A DNA stretch of 37,006 nucleotides from Prevotella sp. (GTDB taxonomy: Bacteria; Bacteroidota; Bacteroidia; Bacteroidales; Bacteroidaceae), in contig JALEKD010000044.1 of NCBI GenBank assembly GCA_022769285.1, positions 1-37,006 on the forward strand. Direction: 5' to 3'. Below the pieces are notes generated by a model. That model made no database searches. It was given only the letters and a program-made list of their open reading frames with translations, and was not told where the DNA came from. Both the position numbers and the translations under genes were made by a program. Shown here one piece after another: positions 16,813 to 24,908 of this stretch; positions within the stretch are counted from its first letter, which is position 1; every line of letters begins with the position of its first letter.

Positions 16813-18643
16813 AAGCTATTCGTTTCTTCTGGAATACCGCTGCGCGTGCCTCCGAGGCCGGCGACAGTTTACCCTTAATATATTGTTCCATCATCAGGTC
16901 GCCGATGGGCACACCGTAGTCGGCGCCCCAGCCACCGTTCTCCACGTACACCGCTATGGCTATCCGCGGATTGTTCATGGGGGCAAAGCCCATAAATACA
17001 GAGTGGTCGTGCCCTCGGTTCTGGGCCGTACCGGTCTTGCCGCACGCCTCGTAGTCGCTGCGGTTCATCGACCGGCTCGTACCGCGCAACACCGAGGCAC
17101 GCATGCCGGCCACCACATAGTTATAGGCCCTCCGCGATGCCTTGGTGTAATGCCTCCGCGTAAAGGCCGTATCCAATGGTTCGCCCTGAACCTTGCGCAC
17201 CACATGGGGTGTATAGTAGTAGCCGCGGTTGGCTATGGTGGCACACAGGTTGGCTATCTGTAGCGGGGTCAGGTTTACCTCGCCCTGCCCTATGGATATA
17301 GATATGACCGTCAGTCCATTCCACGAGCCATGATAAGCCTTGTCGTAAAACTGCCCGTTGGGGATGAAGCCGCGCTTCTCGCCAGGCAGGTCGATGCCGA
17401 GCTTGTAACCGAAGCCCATACTCTTCATATAATCGCGCCAGGTGTCAAGGGCTTCAAAACTGCTGTGGTACTTACGGCGGTTGCCGACCATGTAGTAGAG
17501 TCCCCAGCAAAAGTAGGCGTTACACGAGGTACCGATGGCGTCTACCAGAGCTATGGGCGAGGCATGGGAGTGGCACCCCACATGCAGGCCACGGCAGTAG
17601 AACCCGCGGTGACAGGGAAAGGCGGTACCCGGCGATACGATGCCCTCGGTCAGGAACGTCAGGGCCTGCGAGGTCTTGAACGTGGAGCCCGGCGGGTACT
17701 GTCCCATTGTCGAGCGGTTAAGCAGGGGCTTCCACACGTTGTGCATGAGCGCCTTGTGGTTCTTTCCGCGCTGGCGGCCCACCAGTATCCGCGGGTCGTA
17801 TGTGGGCGACGACACCATACAGAGCACCTCGCCCGTCGACGGCTCGATAGCTACAATAGAGCCAATCTTGCCTTCAAGAAGCCGCTCGCCAAGGGCCTGC
17901 AGCTTGATGTCTATGCTGAGGGTGAGATCCTTGCCAGGCACGGGCCGGCGATCCAGTTTACCTTTCTGGTAACTGCCCTGGATGCGCCCGTGAGCGTCGC
18001 GCAGCAGTATCTGGATACCTTTCTCACCACGGAGCTGCTCTTCGTACGACTTCTCGACACCCTGCTTGCCGATATAGTCGCCCGACTGGTAGTAGTCGTC
18101 CTCATCTATATTGGCCTGCGACACTTCGGACACGTCGCCCAGCACATGGGCGGCGTTGGGATACTGATACTGACGGATGCTACGCTTCTGGACATAGAAG
18201 CCAGGGAAGCGGAACATCTTCTCACGAAACCTGCTGAACTCCTGGTCTGAGAGCTGGGGCAGGAAAAGTTGCTGGGTAAAACGCGAGTAGCCAGGGTTCT
18301 TGTTCCGGTCCTTGATGTCGTTCATGCGCTGGATAAAAAACTCCTTGGTGATGCCCAGGGCGTTACAGAACTCAAGGGTGTCCAGGTGGCCTTTCTCTTC
18401 GTTCATAACAACCATGATGTCGTAAGCAGGCTGATTGTAAACCAACAGCTGGCCGTTGCGGTCATAGATGACGCCACGCGAAGGGTACTCCACTTTCTTG
18501 AGAAAAGCGTTACTATCGGCATTGCGCTTGTAGTCATCGCTCAACAACTGAAGCGTAAAGAGCCTCACGATGTACACCAATACCACCGCAACGGCCACCC
18601 CGGCTATAACAAAACGACGTTTCTCTAAGTTAAAGTCTTTCAT
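16793..18643 (-). CDS. mrdA: Penicillin-binding protein 2 (elongasome transpeptidase)
   Basis: A class B penicillin-binding protein, the transpeptidase partner of RodA in side-wall growth, 616 aa. One N-terminal membrane anchor (about 10-33) is followed by the PBP dimerisation domain (starting near YPSRGVIYDRNGQ) and the transpeptidase domain. Active-site motifs are S320-T-F-K323 (PPGSTFK), SCN in GTSCNAYF, and KTG in ACGKTGTAQN. A Cys/His-rich segment, CHRGFYCRGLHVGCHSH, is present in the transpeptidase domain; similar segments occur in other Bacteroidales homologues from memory. The gene directly follows mreD and overlaps rodA. Confidence 0.96.
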   Translation of the reverse strand: MKDFNLEKRRFVIAGVAVAVVLVYIVRLFTLQLLSDDYKRNADSNAFLKKVEYPSRGVIYDRNGQLLVYNQPAYDIMVVMNEEKGHLDTLEFCNALGITKEFFIQRMNDIKDRNKNPGYSRFTQQLFLPQLSDQEFSRFREKMFRFPGFYVQKRSIRQYQYPNAAHVLGDVSEVSQANIDEDDYYQSGDYIGKQGVEKSYEEQLRGEKGIQILLRDAHGRIQGSYQKGKLDRRPVPGKDLTLSIDIKLQALGERLLEGKIGSIVAIEPSTGEVLCMVSSPTYDPRILVGRQRGKNHKALMHNVWKPLLNRSTMGQYPPGSTFKTSQALTFLTEGIVSPGTAFPCHRGFYCRGLHVGCHSHASPIALVDAIGTSCNAYFCWGLYYMVGNRRKYHSSFEALDTWRDYMKSMGFGYKLGIDLPGEKRGFIPNGQFYDKAYHGSWNGLTVISISIGQGEVNLTPLQIANLCATIANRGYYYTPHVVRKVQGEPLDTAFTRRHYTKASRRAYNYVVAGMRASVLRGTSRSMNRSDYEACGKTGTAQNRGHDHSVFMGFAPMNNPRIAIAVYVENGGWGADYGVPIGDLMMEQYIKGKLSPASEARAAVFQKKRIAYGSSSR

Positions 18644-19144
18644 TTACAGCTTCCTTGCATTCTCGACAACCAATATCAGCAGGGTAGTAAGCACGGTACT
18701 TGCCAGGACACACGCCAGCCACTGGGGCCAGTTAAAGAAGCAGAACGCCTCGACTGTAAAAAACACAAGGCTGTAAATAAATACCGTTATCAGGGTATAG
18801 TACACATAGCTTGCCATGCCCAGCGTGGCTATCGACGGTTCCATGTCGTCGGCAGCATCGCGGGTAAGAAAGGGCATGAGCAGATAGGGACGTATGAACC
18901 CCATGAACGTCAGAGATACGGTGGCCATGCCCGGCGTGTTGGCAAAGATGTCGAGCACCAGTCCCATGACGAAGCAGGAAAGGAGCATCACCCACCGGGG
19001 GTAGTCGCGCCTGAAACGCATCACCATATATATATATAGCAGAGGCGTGGCGCAGCCAAACAAGTGTATATGGTTGAGCACCAGCACCTGCGCCAGAAGT
19101 ATCAGGACAAACAGCAATATCTCCTTAACTATCCCTAAGTTCAT
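18644..19144 (-). CDS. mreD: Rod shape-determining protein MreD
   Basis: A small inner-membrane protein of the elongasome, 166 aa, with about five predicted membrane segments (starting ILLFVLILLAQVLVLNHI). The family is poorly conserved in sequence. The assignment rests on its size, its topology and its place between mreC and mrdA with 2-bp and 0-bp gaps. The motif LDIFANTPGMATVSLTFMGF fits Bacteroidetes MreD. Confidence 0.88.
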   Translation of the reverse strand: MNLGIVKEILLFVLILLAQVLVLNHIHLFGCATPLLYIYMVMRFRRDYPRWVMLLSCFVMGLVLDIFANTPGMATVSLTFMGFIRPYLLMPFLTRDAADDMEPSIATLGMASYVYYTLITVFIYSLVFFTVEAFCFFNWPQWLACVLASTVLTTLLILVVENARKL

Positions 19145-19146
19145 CG

Positions 19147-20013
19147 TTAATCCTTCTCTTTAATTTGAATAGAATCCTTTGCGGCATTGAGGATATCAAT
19201 GCGCTCGTGCAACTGTGAGTTGTCTATCACGCACACGTCGCGCAGGTTGGCAAAGTCAGTAGCCAACTGTATCTTGAGGCGATACGAGAGCCCGTCAGGC
19301 GAGTTGAACACGTAGCGTATCTTGCCCACCATGATGCCAGCAGGAAAGACGGCTGAGTAGCCACTGGTAACGATGTTGTCGCTCTTGCTGAACCGCGCGT
19401 GCCGCGGCACATCGTCTACATAGGCCATGTGGGTGTAGCCGCCCGTCCAGTGGAGATAGCCGAAGTAGCCCCGGCCCTGTATCATGCAACTGATGTTGGA
19501 CTGGCTGTTGAGCACGGGTATCACCACGGAGTAATGGGCCGACACCAGGTACACGATGCCAACCACACCACTGCCGCTTACCACGCCCATATCCTTTCGC
19601 ACACCATCGGCAGCACCCCGGTCTATGGTAATCAGGTTGTCCTGCTCCGATACAGAGTTGTCTATCACCTTAGCCGGTATGAGCCGATAGCCCTCCAGGC
19701 CCTGGGCCTTTACCCGGGCTATCAGCGTGCTGTCTGCGTGTACATTGGCCAACTGGTCAGTAAGCACCTGCACCTGGCGATCCAGCGCTATGTTGCGCAG
19801 GGTAAGGGCCTCGTTGGTCTTGGACAGTGCAAAGTAAGAGGCCACCTTGGCATCCCACTCATAGACCTTTCCGGCTACTGCATTGGCCGACGAGAACCAC
19901 ACACTGCCCTGATAGCTATTGCCATGGATTAACAGCACCAAGCCAATGACCTCGAATAAGACGAAGAGGAACCAATGATTGTACTTATTCAGAAACTCTA
20001 ACAGGTTCCGCAT
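19147..20013 (-). CDS. mreC: Rod shape-determining protein MreC
   Basis: The periplasmic scaffold of the elongasome, which contacts PBP2 and MreD, 288 aa. One N-terminal membrane segment (about residues 12-30) is followed by a coiled-coil stretch (LALRN...VQVLTDQLANV) and the beta-rich MreC domain (DRGAADGVRKDMGVVSGSGV). It lies 5 bp downstream of mreB and 2 bp upstream of mreD, in one operon. Confidence 0.94.
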   Translation of the reverse strand: MRNLLEFLNKYNHWFLFVLFEVIGLVLLIHGNSYQGSVWFSSANAVAGKVYEWDAKVASYFALSKTNEALTLRNIALDRQVQVLTDQLANVHADSTLIARVKAQGLEGYRLIPAKVIDNSVSEQDNLITIDRGAADGVRKDMGVVSGSGVVGIVYLVSAHYSVVIPVLNSQSNISCMIQGRGYFGYLHWTGGYTHMAYVDDVPRHARFSKSDNIVTSGYSAVFPAGIMVGKIRYVFNSPDGLSYRLKIQLATDFANLRDVCVIDNSQLHERIDILNAAKDSIQIKEKD

Positions 20014-20018
20014 GGGTC

Positions 20019-21041
20019 TTAGCGCATCAGGAAGGAGAACTTATCCACGTTCTTCAGCGCCACACCGGCACCGCGGGCCACGCTGTGTAGCGGGTCTTCA
20101 GCAATATGGAACGGGATGTTGATTTTCTCCTGGAGGCGACGGTCGAGGCCGCGGAGCAGGGCACCGCCACCACTGAGGTAGATACCGTTCTTGACAATAT
20201 CGGCATACAGCTCAGGCGGCGTGTTCTCCAGAGCCGAGAGCACGGCGTTCTCTATCTTAGCCACGGTCTTGTCCAGACAGTGGGCTATCTCCTGGTAACA
20301 TACAGGCACCTCCATAGGCAGTGCTGTGATACGGTTTGGGCCGTGAACCACGTAGTCCTCGGGAGCCTCTTCGCCCAGGTCGGTCAGGGCCGAACCCACG
20401 TGTATCTTAATGCGTTCGGCCATACGTTCAGACACTTTCACGTTGTGCTGGCGGCTCATGTACTCCTGGATGTCGGCAGTCAGGTCGTCGCCCGCAATAC
20501 GTATCGAGTTGTTAGACACAATACCGCCCAGCGAGATGACGGCTATCTCGGTACTGCCACCGCCGATGTCGACTATCATGTTGCCCTCGGGAGCCTCAAC
20601 ATCGATACCTATACCGATGGCGGCAGCCATAGGCTCGAAAATGAGGTACACGTCGCGTCCGTCGGCATGCTCGGCGCTGTCGCGTACAGCACGCAGTTCC
20701 ACCTCGGTAGACCCCGATGGAACGCCGATGACCATACGCAGCGAGGGAGAGAACAGGCGACTGCCCGTGTGTACCATCTTAATCAGGCCACGCATCATCT
20801 GCTCGCAGGCAGAGAAGTCGGCTATCACGCCATCGCGTAGTGGACGCACCGTGCGTATGTTGTCGTTCGTCTTCTCGTACATCATCTTGGCCTTCTGGCC
20901 CACGGCTATCATCTTGCCGTCCGCGCGGTTGAGGGCCACCACCGATGGCTCGTCTACCACTATCTTATCATCACTGATAATGATAGTGTTAGCTGTGCCA
21001 AGGTCCATCGCAATTTCCTGAATAAATGAAAAAAATCCCAT
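20019..21041 (-). CDS. mreB: Rod shape-determining actin homologue MreB
   Basis: A cytoplasmic actin-like ATPase that positions the wall-synthesis machinery, 340 aa. It carries the phosphate-1 motif MDLGTANT near the N-terminus, the phosphate-2 motif MIVDIGGGSTEIAV and the adenosine motif YLSGGGALLRGL. An N-terminal amphipathic segment, MGFFSFIQEI, probably binds membrane. No strong -7 element was seen in the 87 bp between purH and mreB, so mreB may be transcribed with purH; a GC-rich hairpin sits in that gap. Confidence 0.97.
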   Translation of the reverse strand: MGFFSFIQEIAMDLGTANTIIISDDKIVVDEPSVVALNRADGKMIAVGQKAKMMYEKTNDNIRTVRPLRDGVIADFSACEQMMRGLIKMVHTGSRLFSPSLRMVIGVPSGSTEVELRAVRDSAEHADGRDVYLIFEPMAAAIGIGIDVEAPEGNMIVDIGGGSTEIAVISLGGIVSNNSIRIAGDDLTADIQEYMSRQHNVKVSERMAERIKIHVGSALTDLGEEAPEDYVVHGPNRITALPMEVPVCYQEIAHCLDKTVAKIENAVLSALENTPPELYADIVKNGIYLSGGGALLRGLDRRLQEKINIPFHIAEDPLHSVARGAGVALKNVDKFSFLMR

Positions 21042-21079
21042 TGTGAATATCTTTATAGCTATAAATTATCGTTTATGGT

Positions 21080-21110
21080 AGCCCGATCCCCTTCCCGGGA
21101 TGAGGGGGCT
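21080..21110. terminator. GC-rich hairpin between purH and mreB
   Basis: AGCC/GGCT and CCCCT/AGGGG stems (21080-21110) enclose TCCCGGGATG. There is no T-run, so it is at most a weak terminator or an RNA-processing or stability element inside the operon. Confidence 0.3.
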
Positions 21111-21128
21111 CTGGCTATGGGTACCCTG

Positions 21129-21722
21129 TTACTTGACAAACCACTCGTGGATGACCGTGTCGTAGTGGCTGCTTACGCCAAAGGCACGGGCGGCCAGCAT
21201 CTTGCGATCCTCGATGTCGGTCTGGGCGCCTTTCTCATGGAGTATATCGAGCAGCACGCCATACTCGGCCTTGCTGGGCACGATGACCACGTCCTTGAAG
21301 TTCTTGGCTCCGGCGCGAATAAGCGAGATGCCGCCAATGTCTATCTTCTCGATGATGTCAGCCTCCGAGGCACCGCTGGCTACGGTCTGCTCAAATGGGT
21401 AGAGATCCACGATGACCAGGTCGATGGCAGGGATGGCATACTCTTCCATCTGGGCCAGGTCGCCCACGTTCTCCCGACGGGCCAGGATGCCTCCGAATAT
21501 CTTGGGGTGAAGTGTCTTGACGCGGCCGCCAAGGATGGAGGGATAGCTGGTCACTTCCTCGACCTTCTGGCACTCATATCCCAACGACTCGATAAACTTC
21601 TGCGTGCCGCCAGTCGACAAGAATTTCACACCTGCTTCATTGAGTTTCTTCAGCAACTCATCCAGCCCGTCCTTATGAAACACGGAGATGAGCGCGGTCT
21701 TTATCTGCTTTGTTTCTGCCAT
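21129..21722 (-). CDS. purH: Stand-alone IMP cyclohydrolase (PurH N-terminal domain)
   Basis: IMP cyclohydrolase closes the purine ring, turning FAICAR into IMP. At 197 aa the protein matches only the N-terminal MGS-like half of bifunctional PurH. It ends at AFGVSSHYDTVIHEWFVK, just where the AICAR transformylase half would begin. Conserved pieces are ISVFHKDGLDEL, FLSTGGTQKFIE, GGRVKTLHPKIFGGIL, DLVIVDLYPFE and EKIDIGGISLIRAGAKN. I chose the ATG at 21722, because the in-frame ATG at 21752 lies inside the promoter. The next 87 bp show no transformylase remnant, so the protein looks naturally single-domain; the other activity must be encoded elsewhere. Its linkage to mreB is common in Bacteroidales. 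Confidence 0.88.
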   Translation of the reverse strand: MAETKQIKTALISVFHKDGLDELLKKLNEAGVKFLSTGGTQKFIESLGYECQKVEEVTSYPSILGGRVKTLHPKIFGGILARRENVGDLAQMEEYAIPAIDLVIVDLYPFEQTVASGASEADIIEKIDIGGISLIRAGAKNFKDVVIVPSKAEYGVLLDILHEKGAQTDIEDRKMLAARAFGVSSHYDTVIHEWFVK

Positions 21723-21749
21723 AATAGTGTTTTGCTTTACAATAATTTG

Positions 21750-21757
21750 CAAAATTA
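21750..21757 (-). promoter_or_regulatory. -7 element of the purH-mre operon
   Basis: TAATTTTG followed by C on the minus strand, fitting TAnnTTTG. The predicted start near 21745 gives a leader of about 20 nt and excludes the ATG at 21752. A CAAA (TTTG on minus) at 21782 is 24 nt away, slightly too far to be a good -33 box. Confidence 0.5.
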
Positions 21758-21782
21758 CTGCTTTTCCGTGACTAATAGAGAC

Positions 21783-21810
21783 AAAAAAGGCGGAAAATTT
21801 CTTTCCCGCC
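21783..21810 (-). terminator. Terminator after the GH31 gene
   Basis: On the minus strand, GGCGG (21810-21806) and CCGCC (21793-21789) form a stem followed by TTTTTTG, an intrinsic terminator 28 nt after the GH31 stop codon. Confidence 0.75.
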
Positions 21811-21837
21811 TAATAATTTATCTTAAATCAACACTTC

Positions 21838-24354
21838 TCAGTAAGTGGCCTTGAGATACTTATCCTTGAGCGCGCCCTTGACATCGTTTTTCTCCAGGAT
21901 GGCGGGCAGGTTGGCGTAGTTTTTGCGGAAAGTGGCCACCAACTCGGCAAACCGCTCTGGATAGTAGCTAATGGACCGGCCGGTAGACTCGAGCGTTCCA
22001 AGCTCCTCATTGAATACGATGTACGACTTATTGCGGCGTAGCATGTAGTTATTCTGGTATATGCGGCGGAAGGCGCCCACCAGCCCATCGGCCACGTCAG
22101 GCGCGTCGGCGGGGAAAGTTATCACTACGGTCTTCTCGGTGGCGCAGTCGGTCTGGGGAACCTTGACCGTCATGGCCAGGGCGTTACCGTCGTACTCGAA
22201 GGGAACCTCCTGCCCATTGACCGTCACTTTCTCGGGCACAGCCTGGGCTACGGTCTTCACATAGAACTGCCGCTGGGCGGGCATACCGCTATACTGGCCC
22301 TGGCGCTGCCCTATCTTCACCGTGAGCACGCGCCCCTGGCGCTGGGCCGACAGCTGCGTACGGGCATACTGGGTAGCATAGTCCTTGTCGTTGCCGTTGT
22401 CCTCGTACATTGAGAATGTGCCCGACACGCCGGGATAGACGGTAACGTACACGGGCTCGTCATTACCCTTGAGGTTCTTTACCTTGCCGTACTCGGGGAT
22501 GACGGCACCGGCCTTGACGAAGAGGGGGTACTCATCGAGATGGTAGTCGGCCTCGATAACACGGCCTCCCTGATAGAGGCGGCCCGAAGACACCTCGTAC
22601 CAGTCGTTGCCAGCAGGCAGCCAGGTCTTGTGGCGGGCCACGCCGTCCTTCATGGGGGCAGTAATAGGGCTTACCAGCATCTGGTCGCCAAACATGTACT
22701 CGTTCTTGTACTGATAAGCCTCGGGGGCTTCAGGATAATCGTAGTACATGGGGCGGCAGAGCGACAGGCCCTCGTCGTAGGTCTTGCGGGCCATGGCATA
22801 TATATACGGGGCCATGCGGTAGCGGTTCAGGATGATGTCGCGCAGGATGGTAAAGTTATCATGGGAGAACACCCAGGGCTCCTTGTCGAGCACCGAGCTC
22901 TTGGTCGAGTGGGTACGCAGTATGGGACTGAGGGCTCCGAACTGCATCCAGCGTATGTACAGCTCTGGGTCTATGTGATCAGCGCGCTGATGGCCGCCTA
23001 TGTCGTGGCTCCAGTAACCGTAGAGCACGTTAGAGGCCGTAGAGTTGAAGTAAGGCTGGAAGTCGAGCGAGTTCCAGCTTATCTTGGAGTCGCCCGAGAA
23101 GCCTATCTGGTAGCGGTGGTTGCCCAGGCCGCCCCAACGGTGGTACAGCATGGGACGGGTGTCGTGGTGGCGCTCCATGTCAGTAAAGGTGGTGTAGTTT
23201 ATCCACCACGTGTTGCCCAGTTTGGGGAACGCCTTGTCGTTAAGGCCCTGCTGCCAGTCGAGCCACCAGAAGCTCACGCCCATCTTCTCCATCGGGCGGA
23301 GCACCTCGTTGTACCAACCCTCCATGAACCGCTTGTCTGAGGCAGCCCAGGGTATGTCCTTCTTGGTCGCGGGGTCTATACCCATCCACTTGGCCATAGC
23401 TGGATACTGGTCTTCGTAACTCTTGATGCCGTCGGCGGGGTGCAGGTTGAGCGTCACGTCTATCTGCTTGTTACGAACCCACTTGATAAAGCCCTCGGGG
23501 TCGGGAAAGAGACGGCGGTTCCACGTATAGCCGGTCCAGGCGCCACGCCCCTTCTCAGTGTAGTGCCAGTCCATGTCTACTACCAGCACATCGAGGGGTA
23601 TGCTGTAGGTGTCGAAGTTGTCTACCAACCGGCGCAGTTCGTTATCGGTATAGCACCAGTAGCGCGACCACCAATAGCCGAAAGCGTAGCGGGGCGGGAG
23701 GGGCACACGGCCCGAGAAGACGGTAAAGTCGCGTAGCGCCTTCTTGTAGTTATGACCGTAGGCCATGAAGTACCAGTCCTGGTTCTTGCCCTCCTCCTGA
23801 CGGTGGCTCACCCAGGGCCAGTCAGAGTGGTCGAACACGTAGCTATCAGAGTCGTCGATAAACGTCCAACCACTGCGCGAGAGCAGGCCGTCCTCGATGG
23901 GCATCGGGGTCTTGCCACCCAGCAGATTGCCATCGTATCCGTCGAGCGTGCGATAGGTTCCTTTCAGATTCAGGGTATCCTTCTGCCCTGGTTTCCAGGC
24001 AAACCGGCGCACGCCCTTAGCCTTGGCCGACGTAATGGTCAGGTTGGCGGGGCCAAAGGCGCCACTGCCCTTGCGGTAGCGTATCACCATCTGGGCGGTG
24101 GTTATCTCCACGTTCTTGCCGCTTTGGCGGGTGCTAAACTTCACGGCTGGGTAGTCGCGGTTGACGGCCACAAAGGAGCGGCCGTCCTCAAACTTGCCAT
24201 CAGGCGAATACTCTAATCGCGCCACGCCATCGGTGACGAGCGATATTCTCACATTGGGGTCTTGGTAGGCCACGTTCTTCTGCGCCTGGGCCTGCAGGGC
24301 GCAGAGGGCCAAGGCTACCGTAAATACGGACTTGGCCGTCAGGAATACTTTCAT
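21838..24354 (-). CDS. Secreted glycoside hydrolase family 31 enzyme
   Basis: An alpha-glycosidase of family GH31, 838 aa, exported by an N-terminal signal peptide (VFTVALALCALQAQAQ), so probably periplasmic or outer-membrane. The N-terminal beta-sandwich (about 27-215) precedes a TIM barrel (RYAFGYWWSRYWCY onward). The likely nucleophile is Asp366 in FWWLDWQQG and the likely acid/base is Asp422 in GFSGDSKISW. The C-terminal beta domains end with an extra ~75-residue segment of unknown role. The WLDWQQ nucleophile motif differs from the more common WxDxxE form, so the substrate could be other than glucose or xylose; I cannot tell which. It is not next to a SusCD pair. It has its own promoter and terminator. 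Confidence 0.88.
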   Translation of the reverse strand: MKVFLTAKSVFTVALALCALQAQAQKNVAYQDPNVRISLVTDGVARLEYSPDGKFEDGRSFVAVNRDYPAVKFSTRQSGKNVEITTAQMVIRYRKGSGAFGPANLTITSAKAKGVRRFAWKPGQKDTLNLKGTYRTLDGYDGNLLGGKTPMPIEDGLLSRSGWTFIDDSDSYVFDHSDWPWVSHRQEEGKNQDWYFMAYGHNYKKALRDFTVFSGRVPLPPRYAFGYWWSRYWCYTDNELRRLVDNFDTYSIPLDVLVVDMDWHYTEKGRGAWTGYTWNRRLFPDPEGFIKWVRNKQIDVTLNLHPADGIKSYEDQYPAMAKWMGIDPATKKDIPWAASDKRFMEGWYNEVLRPMEKMGVSFWWLDWQQGLNDKAFPKLGNTWWINYTTFTDMERHHDTRPMLYHRWGGLGNHRYQIGFSGDSKISWNSLDFQPYFNSTASNVLYGYWSHDIGGHQRADHIDPELYIRWMQFGALSPILRTHSTKSSVLDKEPWVFSHDNFTILRDIILNRYRMAPYIYAMARKTYDEGLSLCRPMYYDYPEAPEAYQYKNEYMFGDQMLVSPITAPMKDGVARHKTWLPAGNDWYEVSSGRLYQGGRVIEADYHLDEYPLFVKAGAVIPEYGKVKNLKGNDEPVYVTVYPGVSGTFSMYEDNGNDKDYATQYARTQLSAQRQGRVLTVKIGQRQGQYSGMPAQRQFYVKTVAQAVPEKVTVNGQEVPFEYDGNALAMTVKVPQTDCATEKTVVITFPADAPDVADGLVGAFRRIYQNNYMLRRNKSYIVFNEELGTLESTGRSISYYPERFAELVATFRKNYANLPAILEKNDVKGALKDKYLKATY

Positions 24355-24458
24355 TGTTGCCTTATTGTTTTCAGTTGCTTATTAGTTTTCAGTACATGTC
24401 CGCCACTATGCCCCTGTGGGCTGCTGACGTAGCGGAGGTTAGCGCAAGCTGAGCGGCA

Positions 24459-24505
24459 TGAGCTTGCTCTGATGCCCGAAGCGATGCCTAACTTCTGCAA
24501 AGTTA
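24459..24505 (-). promoter_or_regulatory. GH31 promoter and leader element shared with cas9
   Basis: TAACTTTG (24505-24498) followed by C is the -7 element on the minus strand. The next 39 nt (TTAGGCATCGC...ATCAGAGCAAGCTCA) match the cas9 leader in register. Further down, GCAAGCT and AGCTTGC can form a hairpin in this leader. The leader before the ATG is about 140 nt. Confidence 0.55.
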
Positions 24506-24908
24506 GCAAAAAAAACTCTGTTACTCCCTGTTTCCCCCATTTTTTGCCTCATGGCGAGCCCCTTTGAGGGCTTTTCCGTTAAAACAGGTCTGCCAAAACG
24601 ATTTTCGGCACCTCTGCCCGCACCACCATAGCCCTGCCCCGCTCCATCTGAAGACACGGAACGTACATCCGGAAGTTTAGGATGAACATCCGAGAGTTTG
24701 GCACGCACATCCGGAACCTCCGGACGGAACCTGCAGGGCCAAGCAGCCTGCACACAGGAAGCACCATAACACAAGGACGGGACCGCCGCCCCACCTGTGG
24801 CAACAGCCCCGTCCGTCATGAGTAGTCGTCCCGTGCCGACTGACGGCTTGAAGACTTCCTATCGCAATCTATACACCCGCCGAGCATCCCTGCGCCGCGC
24901 GGGCCACG
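24506..24908. other. Intergenic region with three 21-bp imperfect repeats
   Basis: No convincing gene. Three head-to-tail 21-bp units begin with ACATCCG at 24665, 24686 and 24707 (ACATCCGGAAGTTTAGGATG, ACATCCGAGAGTTTGGCACG and ACATCCGGAACCTCCGG). In one minus-strand frame they would give a repeated KLxDV heptad, but the surrounding ORF is low-complexity Arg/Gly/Ser sequence. The repeats may be a protein-binding array or leftover coding sequence. Confidence 0.5.

Noticed and set aside
17330..18250. A 306-codon plus-strand frame within mrdA
   Set aside because: It is antisense to a PBP2 gene with all active-site motifs; no recognisable product or promoter.
24439..24819. A 126-codon minus-strand ORF containing the 21-bp repeats
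   Set aside because: It covers the GH31 promoter and leader and its translation is low-complexity; the repeats are reported as DNA features instead.
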